A model generated the notes under the pieces. That model saw nothing but the letters and a program-made list of their open reading frames with translations. It was not told the DNA's origin and did no database searches. From positions 30,552 through 94,551 of the forward strand of contig MEDY01000094.1 in NCBI GenBank assembly GCA_001724265.1: a stretch of DNA of 64,000 nucleotides. The letters are read 5' to 3'. Source of the DNA: Rhizaria sp. SCN 62-66 (Eukaryota; Rhizaria, unplaced). Position 1 is the stretch's first letter; each line of letters opens with the position of its first letter. Below, piece by piece: positions 1-9,533 of this stretch. The translations under genes were made by a program, and so were the position numbers.

Positions 1-3000
1 GGATGCGCTTCATCTGGGCCTTCTGGGCCGCAGACAGCAGCTCGAGAGACTGCGCGAGGCCGTCCATCATGGCACGCGTGATGTTGAAGTTCATCTTGCC
101 AACGCTGCGGACGGAGACGCGCATCGGGAGCGTGACGCACTCAGCGAGCTCAATCTCGAACGTGGTGGGCTCCATGAGGGGCTCCCACTGCACGAGCGAA
201 CCGTTGTGGAAGTCGCCAAAGACGCGCGACTTGACCGTGATGACGCGCTTGTGGCCGAAGGCCTCGAGGCCCACACACACGTCCGACACGCCGAAACGCG
301 CGAAGGGCAGCGGGAAGCCGGGGGCGTCGTTGACAAGCAGCAGCGAGACGTTGTTGAGCACGACCTTTACGGACATATCGCCATAGGTGTACTTCATCAG
401 GCCGGTGTCGGCCGGGGCAGGCGCGGGGGCGGGCGCCGGGGCGGCAGGCTCAGCGGCAGGAGCGGCGTCCGCAGCGGCGGCAGCGCCGTTCTCGGGCGCC
501 GGAGCGTTGTCGGTAACGGCCGTGGGCGCCGCGGGAGGCATAGAAAGCGTGCCGATGACCGCGAACACGAGCTCGTAATCGTTGTAGGACAGCTTGACGT
601 CGATGTCGGTGAGACCGACAAAGGCGGACAGACGCTGCTTCGCGGGTACAGCGACAGCGTGGTCGCTCGAGCGGACGCCGCCGTAGTCACCAGTCGCACC
701 GACAACAGCAGGCGAGGGGCGGATGATGGCGGCGGGCACGGGAGACGCGGTCTGCGCCATCTCGACGACGACGGAGAACGGCTTGATAATGGCCGCGGTG
801 ACGGGCAGCGCGGCGATCTCGCTGCGCAGCTTCTCGGGGTTGGCCGACGAAAGAACGGCGTTAACCATGCAGATGTCCGACACTTCAGCGAGCACACGCA
901 GCGCGCCGTCGCTCTTCATGTTCGCGTTGGTGTAGAGACCAAGCGTGAGCGCGATCGACGCCGACGAAGCCTTGGACGGGTCCGTCACGAGCTGCAGCGC
1001 GAGCTGGGTGAGCTCAAACTGCACCGCGAAGCTGATAGGCTTGCTCGCGGCCACAGGACCAGTCATCTCGGCGGCCTTGTTGAGCCCCCAGGCGTCGTCG
1101 TTGACGCTGCCACGGCGGGAGCCGAGGCGGGAGCCGATGGCGGAAGCGATGCGCGAGCCGAGCGCGGAGCCCTTCTTGGAGCCTGCAACGGAGCCGCCGT
1201 TGTGGAGCTTCGAGTTCAGGCGCGTGCGGGTGACAGAGTTCGTCACCGCGGGGCCGGAGGAGCGAGCGAGCATGAGCGCAGCGACGTCGGCGTCAGTGGC
1301 GCGACGATTATTGCTTACAGCCGGCGCAGCGGCGGGGGCACCAGGCGCGGAGTCGTTGGCCTTGGCGCCGGCGCGGGCGTGCAGGGTGGGGCGGCCCATG
1401 ACAAGCGAGGCGCGGAAGCCGCTCTTGGAGGCCTGGGCGGCGGCGGCAGCGGCCTTGCTGTAGCGGATCACGCGCGCCCACTCGCGGGGCGACGACGCGG
1501 TCGGGGGCGCGTACTTGGGGAAGGTCAGGTCGGTGCGCTCGTTGAGAAGACCCTTGAAGCGGCCGTCGTCGGCCATCAGTGACAGCGCCAGCGACATGTG
1601 GGGCTGCGAGAGGATGACGTTGAGGTCGGGCAGACCAGCCTGGACGGCCCAGTCGGGCAGGTCCAGCGGCGGCTGGTGCGTGTGCTGGGTGATGTACAGA
1701 CCGGTGCGGGCGGCCATCAGCGCGCTGAGCGGAACCTTGGCCGCGCGCGCCTCCTCCTCGACGCGCGCGCGCGCGAGGACCGAGTCAGCGATGGAGAGCA
1801 TCGGCGCGTACACGTGCTGCGTGGCCGAGAGGAGCACAGCCGAGAGCTGCAGGAGGTCGATCTTGCGCAGGAAGGTGCTGGGTGAGACGCGGGGCGCGGC
1901 GGACTGCTCGCGGCCGCCGTGCTGGTCGAGGTAGCAGACGGAGGCGAGTGAGAGGCCAGAGATGTGCACGTTGTACTGCACCTGCAGCGAGCAGTAGTCA
2001 ATCGTGGCGCCCACCACCGACGCCGGGGTCTCGCGCTTCGCCGGCGCAGCGCCAGAGGCCGTGGAGGGCGTGTTGATGAGGGTGCGCGAAGGCGTGGTGG
2101 CGATGACGCGGTTTGCGAGGTCGGGCTGCGCAGAGGTCGGCAGGGAGTGGAAGTAGTCCTCCTGGTTCACGAAGAGCGCGCCAGAGACCGAGAACGCGCC
2201 CTCCTCCATCTCGAGGAACTCGTCGCTGTCGCTGTCGTCCTGAGTCGACAGTGCGCGCGCGCCCAGCGTGGGCGTGGCGCCGCCGAGGCCGGCACGCGAC
2301 GAGAGCTGGCGAATCAGCGCCGACGGGCGGCGGCCGAGCGCGACCGACGGGCGCGAGTTCAGAGACGGCGACGCGCCGGCGGGGGCGGCGCCGTCGAACG
2401 AGGTGCCAGCGTTAAAGGACGCGCCGGTGCGAGTCGACGGCAGCGCGCGCGCAGCGGAGACGGGCGTGGCGGAGCCAGAGAAGGCGTTGGCCGCACCGGG
2501 AGCGCTGGCGGCCTGCTTGGCAACAGCACTGGCGCGCGCAAGCTTGACCTTGTTGTTGATGTGGATGCCGTCGAGGCGCAGCACGAGGAGCTCGGGGGAC
2601 GTGGACGAGGCGGGAATCACGACCGCGATATCCTCCAGGTCCACAGAGAGCGAGATGAGCATCAGAGGCTTCGACTCGGCCGCAGAAAGAGCCGTCGTGG
2701 AGGGCTTCGCAGCAACGGGGCCGGTGGGCGCGTTGCTGGGCAGCGCAAGGCCACGAGCGGGCGCCGAGGGCGTTGCGAAGGCGTCGCGGTTGGTCGTCTT
2801 GGACATCGCGCCGCCGAGCAGAGCCGCGCCGGCGGAGGAGCGGCGCACAGAGTTGGCGCCGGCGCCGGGGGTGCCGTTAGCCGAGTGCACGGCGGAGCCC
2901 TTCTTGGAGCCCGCGACGGAGCCGGCCTTGCTGTTCTTGGAGTGGAGCTTGGACGAGTTGGCGACGGCCGCGGCGGCGATGTCCGCGGGCGTCTGCACGC

Positions 3001-6000
3001 CAGCGGGCGCGGCGGGAACGGCGGTGACGGCAGCGATGACCTTGTCGATATCCTTGGCCCACGCGAGGGCGGAGTCGACGAACTTGTAGCACGCCACGAC
3101 GCGGAGGCCGGAGAACTTGGCACGGACCACCATCGAGTGCGCGAAACGCGGCGCGCGGCCCTGGGTGAGCACGGCAAGCGCGGGCACGTTGTAGTCGTTC
3201 TCGAAGCCAGACGGCGCGGGCTCGGGCAGCGGCGAGGGGTCGAACGAGAAGGCGTCGCCACTCTTGCCGTCCGAAGCGGGGGAGCCAGTGCCGGCCGCGC
3301 GCGGAGTCGCAACCTCGCGGATCGCGGCGAGGCCGTGGCCGCGGGGCGGCACGATGGCCAGCGCGGCGGAGGAGGCAGGCGCGCTGGAGGCGAAGAAGAG
3401 CCCGCGCGCGGTGGCAACGTCGCGAGCAGCCTCGTCGATGCCGCCAGCGCGCATCACGGCAATGGCGTGCGCGAAAGAGAAGTACTCCTCCTCGTCCAGG
3501 TCGTCCAGCACGACGGGCTCGGGGGTGCGCATGTAGAACGAGACGTCGATCAGCGCCGTGCCAGCCTTGGAGTTGCCAGCAACGTTGTCCTCGTCGTCCT
3601 CGTCCTCGTCACCGAAGCCCGTGTCGAGCGCCTTGGCAGCGGTGGTCGACGTGTACACAATCTCGGGATACTCGACCTTGGCCGTCGCACGGTTCAGGTA
3701 GGCGCGCTGCACGCGCGCGCTCGCGTTCTTGGGCGCGGAGGACTGCGCCTTAAACCAGTGGTGCACGTACGCGTGCAGCTCACCGGCCGCGCCCGCGAGG
3801 GCGTCCTTGCCGCTGGCGCTGGGGTTGATCGAGGCCTGGCGCAACGCCGAGGGCGCGGCACCGGCGGTAGCGCCAGCAGTGGCGGCAGTGGCCGCAGCGA
3901 TGGTCTCGGGTGAGAGCGAAGGCGCGCGGAGAGCAAGGTCAACGTAGTCGCGCGTGGCCTTGACGTCCTTCTTGACGGCCAGGTTGGACACGGTGAAAGC
4001 GCCGAGCTGAGCGCGCACAGCCATGCCGGAGTCCGCCTGCGCGAAACCGGTGGTGAAGTCGGTCACGGCGAGGCCGAGCACGCCAGTGCCGCGGCTGTTT
4101 AGCGTGACGGTAACGCCAGCAAATGTCGCTGCAACGAGCACAGAAAGCGAGAGGATCTTGAAACCAGCCTCGTCCGCCTTCTCCTCGGTGATATCGTGGG
4201 CGGAGAAGAGCGGCGCGACGGCGCGCTCGGTGCCGGTCAGCATCGCGGTCGACGGAGGCACGCTGACGGCGCCGCCGGGCTTTGCCGACACGGGGATGTC
4301 GCCAGAGCGCAGCGCGCGGTCGAGCGCGACGGCGCGGCCAGAGAGGTTCTTGGGCACAGCCAGCACACCGACACGTTGCGTCTCATCGCACACGGCCGAG
4401 GACACGCGGAACACGCGCGAGTCGTTCTTCGTCACGCGTTCGCGCGAGCGCAGGGCGAGCAGGCGCGCGCGGCGGCGCTGCAGGAGCTCCTCAAGTGCGG
4501 CGATCTGGCCCGAAAGCTCGACGCGGCGGTCGAAGCCACCGCCGGAGCGCTCGACGTTGGCCAGCTCGTCCTTAAGCGCGAGCAGGCGCGTCTGCACCTG
4601 GAGGTTGGCGCGGCGGTGCAGCAGCAGGAGCTCGACGGACGTGATGGTGTCGTTCTTGAGCTTGGCGAGCAGCTGGTCGACCTGTGCCTCACGCTCGGCG
4701 GCGCGGCGCTGGGCGCGTGCGCGCTCGGCCTCGTCCTCTGCGATCAGCGCGGCCAGCTCGGCGTCCTCGCCGGCGTACAGACGGTCGTAGAGAGTGTCGA
4801 ACTCGCTGTCCTCGAGGTACGCGGACCGCGCAGCGGCAGCCTCGATGTCGACCTCGACGGAGCTAGTGTCTACGGAGGTGGCGTAGCCGGGTGAGTCGAA
4901 GCTGGGCGCAAAGCCGGCGTCGGGCTCGAGGCCCACGGACGTCGCGGTAGCAGCAGTAGCAGCAGCAGACTTCTTGCCCGCGGCCGGGGCTGGAGCATCC
5001 TTGGCCGCAGCAGCGTCCTTGGTGGCGCCAGCAGCAGCGGCGTCAGCCTCGTCGTCGAGAATGGCAGAGCCCTGAGTGGCGTCCTCGACGTTGACGATGA
5101 ATTTGTTGGGCATCAGCTGCTTGATGAAAAAGAACATGAGGGCCGGCAGCGACTCACGGTTGATGGCGAGGTTCACCTTGCCGAACTGCGCGTTGACGAT
5201 GGTGTTGGCGTAGGCGTAACGGGGGGACTCGCGCTGGACGAGGTCCACCTGCACGGCCATGAAGGCCGCCGTGAGCGTCGCGCCGGGCTGCGCGAGCGGC
5301 GACTGCGCGGGCGCGAAGGGCGCGAACTTGCTGTTGTACGCAGTCACCGGCACGGTCGAGGTGTGCATGAGGTACTTGGTGCTGGGGCTGAAGGCGTGCA
5401 GGCAGTCCTCGATGAACATGCCGCCGAGCGCGGTCTTGACGGACATGTCGTAGGGACGCATCTGGAAGTCGACGGCGATGTCCTTGATGGCGAGCGAGAG
5501 GACGTCGACCGGGAACTCGGGCACCAGGTCGTTTGCGATGGTGACGCAGATAAGGCCGAGCTTAAAGTCGAGCGCGATGTTGATCGCCTCCGGGTTCACG
5601 GCGGGCGCAGCGGGCGTCTTCTCACCCGCGCTCGAGTCATCGGCGGAGTTCTTGCCGGCGACAGTGAGCGCAGTGGAGCTGCTGTTGGTGGAAGCCTCCG
5701 CGGCGGCAGCGGCGTTGGCCTCCGCAGCCTCAATGGCGTTGAGCTCGTTGTTGATGCGCGCGGTGAGCGAGGACCCGTTGGCGACGACCTTGCTCGCGGC
5801 CTCGGCCTGAGCCTTGGCGTCGGCGTCGCTCTTGAGCGTGCGCAGCAGAGCCTTGACGAGACGCAGCAGGCGCGCCACCTTGAGCGGGCTCACGGTCACC
5901 TCGATCGCAGGCAGGCTCACGGAGATGATGGTCTGGGGCAGGTTAAGCACGACGTGGCGCTGCTGCGACGGCGCGGGAGCGACAACGACGGCCGTCTCCT

Positions 6001-8533
6001 TCTTGTCCTTCTTGTCCTTCTTGCTGTCCTTGCTGCTGGCCGCAGCGGCAGGGGCGCGCTGTGCGATCGCGGCGTCGGCAGTGGACTGCGCGGCGTTAAT
6101 GAGGCAGACGTGGAGCCCGACGAACACCTCGAACGGACGCACGATGAACACCGACGCGTCGGGCGCGAAGAGGAACGACGGCGCGCCCGCGTACACGGTG
6201 AGCGCGGTGAGCGAGACGTGGAAGTTGTCATAGAAGCAACGCAGCTGATCGCTCACGGGGAGCTGCGCCAACACGCCGGGGTCCTTAGTCGCCTTCTGCA
6301 GCAGCACCTTCTGCTCCTTGATCTCCTCCATACTGGGCGGCGCGGACTTAAACGTGAGCAGACCAAGGTCGACGACGAGCACGTGCGAGTTGATGTCGTT
6401 GGGGTCGTTGGGAATGATGATGGTGGGCGCCTCAACGCGCACATCCATGAGGTTGCGGCCACGGTTCTCGAGCGCAGCCACGGCGGCAGACTGCATGGAG
6501 CCGCGGACGTCGTTGAAGCGGGCCATCGCGCGCTCCTTGGCCTCGCCCATGAACTTGGCCTCGGCGGGAGGCTCAAAGAACTGCGCGAGCTGCAGCAGCA
6601 TGCCGGTGTTGACGATGATGTCGACGGCGGCAAGCTCGACGCCGAGCTTCATGTCGAGCCCGTCGTCGGGGTTCACGGCCTTGTCATTGAGCGACACAGT
6701 CGCGGACACCAGGGGGCGGTCCGCGCCGATGCGGCCGGCCGCAGCGGGGCGCTTGGAGCGGCGCATGAAGACCTCGTGCACCGTGCCGGGGGTCATGTGG
6801 TCCACGGCCTCGATAGCCCCCACGACGGCGGACACGGCCGTCGACGACGGGCGCAAACGCACCTCGGCGCCGATGCCCGTGATAGCGAGCGCGAGCAGCG
6901 GGGCGCGCGTGGGCGACATAAGCTTGATGGAAAGGGCGTCGAGGCGCGCGATGACTTCGATCTTGACGTACTTGGCGTTGACATTCTTCATCGCTTTCTC
7001 CTCCTCCTCGTGCTGCACCGCAGCGGGCTCGAGCACCATGCGCCGCACAAGCGCGTGGTCGGCGACCTTGGTCGGCTTCGCGGGGCCCTTGGGGCCAAAC
7101 CAGCCCGAGAACAGCCCCTTAGAAGGCTTGGGGCGCCAGAAGGGCTTGTCGTCCTGGGCGTACTCGATCTGGACGACCTTAAGCGCGACAGCACGCCAGG
7201 CGAGCAGCGTGGACATGGCCTCCTCCTTCTCCATCAGCTTCAGCAGCTCCGTATCCGCCTCGGCAAGCTCGGGGTAGCCCTGGAAGTTGCGCTTGTAGAG
7301 GTCGGCGTACTGAATACCGCGGGTGACCATCGCCTCCTGCTTCGCGGCGTCGATCTCGGTCTTGAGCTTGAGCTGCGCCAGAGTCTCCTCCTGCTGCCGC
7401 TCAAGCATGGCCAGCGCGGCGGGTGAGTGCGAGAGCTGCGCGAGGATGAGCAGCAGGCCCTGGTACTGGTTCTTCTGGATCGCGAGGCCGATCTCGGTGA
7501 AGTGCACCTCGACGCCAATGGCCGGCGCGGGCGGAGAGAGCTTCTGCAGAGACTCCAGCGAGCCCTTGTGCATGGTGAGCTTGGCCGCCATCGACGTCGG
7601 CGGCAGGATGTACGACCAGCGCGCCTCGTGCATCGTGGTGAAGAGCGAGGAACAGTAGTCGTAGTCGACGGGGGGCAGTGCGGAGCCGGGGACGGGCACA
7701 GGCCAGGGGGCGGGCTCGGTGCTGCCGCTAGCACCGGTCACGGCCTTCGACGTGGATGTAGCGGCCGCGGCGGGGGCAGTGTTGGACTTGTTCTTGTTGT
7801 ACTGCGCGAGAGCGGAGCCAGGAGCAGCAGAGTTCTTATTGTCGTTGTTGGTAGATGTGTGGGTGATGGAGTCGAGGGCGGCACGCATACTCGCGTCGTC
7901 AACCTGGGTGGGCGTGTTGAAATAAACGCACACGTCGTTGACGGCAATCTGACGGCGGCCGGCGACGGTGGTGTCGATGCACTTAGTGACGGGGTTCCAC
8001 TGCGCATCGCAGGGCTTGACGGAGACTTCGCGGATACCGACACCGAGGTTGATGTTGGGGCCCTCGAATACGACGTGAACGCGGTCAACCTGCACCGTGA
8101 CGTGGTCGACGATAGTGTCTACGGTGCGCATGAGGAAACCCTTGGAATCCTCCTGGATCTCCTTCTCGGGGAAGTTCAGCAGCTCCCAGTTGTCGAGCTG
8201 CTCGAGCTTCTGCTTCAGCAGCTGGGCAGCGGCCTCGGCCTCAGCCATGGGGACGTCCTTGCCAGGGCCGACGACAATCGACACATCCTGCACGAGAACC
8301 TTAACGGGCGTGCTGGTGAGCCCGGTCCAAGAGAGCTTGACGTTGAGAAGGCCGACCTTGCCAGCCTTGATAGAGACCGGGAGCTTAAGGAAGTCGAAGG
8401 CGTCGGGCTTGACTTCGACGTTCTTCAGCGTGAGCTCACCGCCCATAGAGAACTTGAGCTGGTCGGAGGAAACATCCTTCAGGAACTGACCCACAGTGCT
8501 ATTCAGCACCTTGGACAGAATGCTCTCAAACAT
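1..8533 (-). CDS. VPS13: VPS13 family bridge-like lipid transfer protein, N-terminal part (runs off left edge)
   Basis: Start ATG is at 8533-8531 and the frame stays open to the window edge (about 2844 codons, no intron seen), so the C-terminus is missing. The first ~100 residues are a clear chorein_N domain: it begins MFESILSKVLNSTVGQFL, has QLKFSMGGELTLKNVEVK, then a basic hydrophobic segment and a VQDVSIVVGP strand, as in VPS13 proteins of animals and fungi. Further in come the long beta-rich repeating groove segments typical of the family, broken by Ala/Ser/Lys-rich low-complexity inserts (for example a Lys/Asp run near nt 6000-6040 and an Ala-rich acidic run near 4930-5060). Family role: bulk phospholipid transfer at organelle contact sites. 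The expected C-terminal VAB/ATG2_C/PH region would lie outside the window. VPS13 is preferred over ATG2 because of the N-terminal sequence and length. Divergently arranged with UAP1 across a 1-kb spacer. Confidence 0.93.
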   Translation of the reverse strand, partial: MFESILSKVLNSTVGQFLKDVSSDQLKFSMGGELTLKNVEVKPDAFDFLKLPVSIKAGKVGLLNVKLSWTGLTSTPVKVLVQDVSIVVGPGKDVPMAEAEAAAQLLKQKLEQLDNWELLNFPEKEIQEDSKGFLMRTVDTIVDHVTVQVDRVHVVFEGPNINLGVGIREVSVKPCDAQWNPVTKCIDTTVAGRRQIAVNDVCVYFNTPTQVDDASMRAALDSITHTSTNNDNKNSAAPGSALAQYNKNKSNTAPAAAATSTSKAVTGASGSTEPAPWPVPVPGSALPPVDYDYCSSLFTTMHEARWSYILPPTSMAAKLTMHKGSLESLQKLSPPAPAIGVEVHFTEIGLAIQKNQYQGLLLILAQLSHSPAALAMLERQQEETLAQLKLKTEIDAAKQEAMVTRGIQYADLYKRNFQGYPELAEADTELLKLMEKEEAMSTLLAWRAVALKVVQIEYAQDDKPFWRPKPSKGLFSGWFGPKGPAKPTKVADHALVRRMVLEPAAVQHEEEEKAMKNVNAKYVKIEVIARLDALSIKLMSPTRAPLLALAITGIGAEVRLRPSSTAVSAVVGAIEAVDHMTPGTVHEVFMRRSKRPAAAGRIGADRPLVSATVSLNDKAVNPDDGLDMKLGVELAAVDIIVNTGMLLQLAQFFEPPAEAKFMGEAKERAMARFNDVRGSMQSAAVAALENRGRNLMDVRVEAPTIIIPNDPNDINSHVLVVDLGLLTFKSAPPSMEEIKEQKVLLQKATKDPGVLAQLPVSDQLRCFYDNFHVSLTALTVYAGAPSFLFAPDASVFIVRPFEVFVGLHVCLINAAQSTADAAIAQRAPAAAASSKDSKKDKKDKKETAVVVAPAPSQQRHVVLNLPQTIISVSLPAIEVTVSPLKVARLLRLVKALLRTLKSDADAKAQAEAASKVVANGSSLTARINNELNAIEAAEANAAAAAEASTNSSSTALTVAGKNSADDSSAGEKTPAAPAVNPEAINIALDFKLGLICVTIANDLVPEFPVDVLSLAIKDIAVDFQMRPYDMSVKTALGGMFIEDCLHAFSPSTKYLMHTSTVPVTAYNSKFAPFAPAQSPLAQPGATLTAAFMAVQVDLVQRESPRYAYANTIVNAQFGKVNLAINRESLPALMFFFIKQLMPNKFIVNVEDATQGSAILDDEADAAAAGATKDAAAAKDAPAPAAGKKSAAATAATATSVGLEPDAGFAPSFDSPGYATSVDTSSVEVDIEAAAARSAYLEDSEFDTLYDRLYAGEDAELAALIAEDEAERARAQRRAAEREAQVDQLLAKLKNDTITSVELLLLHRRANLQVQTRLLALKDELANVERSGGGFDRRVELSGQIAALEELLQRRRARLLALRSRERVTKNDSRVFRVSSAVCDETQRVGVLAVPKNLSGRAVALDRALRSGDIPVSAKPGGAVSVPPSTAMLTGTERAVAPLFSAHDITEEKADEAGFKILSLSVLVAATFAGVTVTLNSRGTGVLGLAVTDFTTGFAQADSGMAVRAQLGAFTVSNLAVKKDVKATRDYVDLALRAPSLSPETIAAATAATAGATAGAAPSALRQASINPSASGKDALAGAAGELHAYVHHWFKAQSSAPKNASARVQRAYLNRATAKVEYPEIVYTSTTAAKALDTGFGDEDEDDEDNVAGNSKAGTALIDVSFYMRTPEPVVLDDLDEEEYFSFAHAIAVMRAGGIDEAARDVATARGLFFASSAPASSAALAIVPPRGHGLAAIREVATPRAAGTGSPASDGKSGDAFSFDPSPLPEPAPSGFENDYNVPALAVLTQGRAPRFAHSMVVRAKFSGLRVVACYKFVDSALAWAKDIDKVIAAVTAVPAAPAGVQTPADIAAAAVANSSKLHSKNSKAGSVAGSKKGSAVHSANGTPGAGANSVRRSSAGAALLGGAMSKTTNRDAFATPSAPARGLALPSNAPTGPVAAKPSTTALSAAESKPLMLISLSVDLEDIAVVIPASSTSPELLVLRLDGIHINNKVKLARASAVAKQAASAPGAANAFSGSATPVSAARALPSTRTGASFNAGTSFDGAAPAGASPSLNSRPSVALGRRPSALIRQLSSRAGLGGATPTLGARALSTQDDSDSDEFLEMEEGAFSVSGALFVNQEDYFHSLPTSAQPDLANRVIATTPSRTLINTPSTASGAAPAKRETPASVVGATIDYCSLQVQYNVHISGLSLASVCYLDQHGGREQSAAPRVSPSTFLRKIDLLQLSAVLLSATQHVYAPMLSIADSVLARARVEEEARAAKVPLSALMAARTGLYITQHTHQPPLDLPDWAVQAGLPDLNVILSQPHMSLALSLMADDGRFKGLLNERTDLTFPKYAPPTASSPREWARVIRYSKAAAAAAQASKSGFRASLVMGRPTLHARAGAKANDSAPGAPAAAPAVSNNRRATDADVAALMLARSSGPAVTNSVTRTRLNSKLHNGGSVAGSKKGSALGSRIASAIGSRLGSRRGSVNDDAWGLNKAAEMTGPVAASKPISFAVQFELTQLALQLVTDPSKASSASIALTLGLYTNANMKSDGALRVLAEVSDICMVNAVLSSANPEKLRSEIAALPVTAAIIKPFSVVVEMAQTASPVPAAIIRPSPAVVGATGDYGGVRSSDHAVAVPAKQRLSAFVGLTDIDVKLSYNDYELVFAVIGTLSMPPAAPTAVTDNAPAPENGAAAAADAAPAAEPAAPAPAPAPAPADTGLMKYTYGDMSVKVVLNNVSLLLVNDAPGFPLPFARFGVSDVCVGLEAFGHKRVITVKSRVFGDFHNGSLVQWEPLMEPTTFEIELAECVTLPMRVSVRSVGKMNFNITRAMMDGLAQSLELLSAAQKAQMKRI

Positions 8534-9533
8534 TGCAAAAGTGGAGAACGAGAGAAAGAGCGCGGGATAACGCTGGAGGGAGAGTTCTTAGTAAACGCAG
8601 TCAGTTGGATCGTGCGTTAGGGGGAGCGGGGGTGCGGCAGAAGCAAAAAAGCTATGACGCAAGGTAGCACTACTGTGTTAAACGCAGACAAGAGGTTGGA
8701 TCTCTTGTAAACACTCAAACAGCGGTGGGGAAGGGCTAAAGAAACCAAGGTTGGACGTGGCTCCTTGTTAAGCTCTGCGCGGCGGGGGGGAGGGGACATT
8801 AGACAGAAAATAGAGACGCATGAGAAGATAAAAAAGGCATACGCACAAGATCTAGCGCAGCAAATAAGTCGAAATATCCTTGCAAATGAAAAACCAGCTC
8901 ATGCAATGAGTAGAGACGTCCCAGCAGACTTGTCTCTTTAAGCGGAAGCTCAGCACAGCACTCCGCGCGTAGCCATTCAAAATGCATTCGAATGTAGGCA
9001 CTTGCTCTCATGCATTGTTGCCAATAATTACACAAATATAAAGAACAATGAAAGACCTCGGAGGGTTCTCCCAGTGGAAATCCCCGATGACCCTCGCACA
9101 GCGCGCAATTCACCTGCGAGTCAAGACAAGATTCAGTCCTGGACCGGTCTGTCTCGCGGAGAGGGGGAGTACGACACAGAAAATGACCGTGAGACAATCA
9201 TTTTAGCGAACCAGTCGGCCACTCAACCATGTGGTGTCGAATCGCGAGCATATCCAGCGCCACCAACCAATCGTGCAAGTGCATACAATCTCGTGAATCT
9301 GTTCTTACTATCGCTAATCTATATTCACAGCTTATCGAGCATGCTGCAGATTTCGATAAGACCATAAACTCGCTTCATATCTTCTCCTGCTGAGCTCACT
9401 TCTTAAACCCCTCTCTGTCGTTCATTTCGACCTCTGATGCGCTGACCCGTTACACTCCAGTCCGCTCCAGACGTCTCGAGGAGGGTTCTTGCTCGCCTTT
9501 CTTGCTTTTGTTGGTGCCTTTTTAGCTTTCCCG
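8534..9533. promoter_or_regulatory. Divergent intergenic spacer VPS13/UAP1
   Basis: One kilobase between two start codons pointing away from each other, so it must hold both promoters and 5' UTRs. No conserved protein is seen on either strand; the short open frames lack ATG support or family resemblance. A pyrimidine tract ending in tttttag lies 9 bases before the UAP1 ATG and could be the 3' end of a 5' UTR intron. No TATA box was identified with confidence. Confidence 0.5.

Noticed and set aside
206-1582. Long plus-strand open frames across 200-8620 (for example 458, 649 and 687 codons)
   Set aside because: They are complementary shadows of the VPS13 frame on the minus strand; the products are Arg/Gly/Asp/His-rich with no family resemblance. 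GC-rich third positions keep antisense frames open.
8799-9367. Open frames on both strands between VPS13 and UAP1
   Set aside because: No ATG-initiated frame with neighbour-like codon use and no recognised domain; treated as promoter DNA.
9489-9533. Hydrophobic leader in frame upstream of UAP1
   Set aside because: It begins at TTG, not ATG, and UAP1 is cytosolic; it is most likely 5' UTR.
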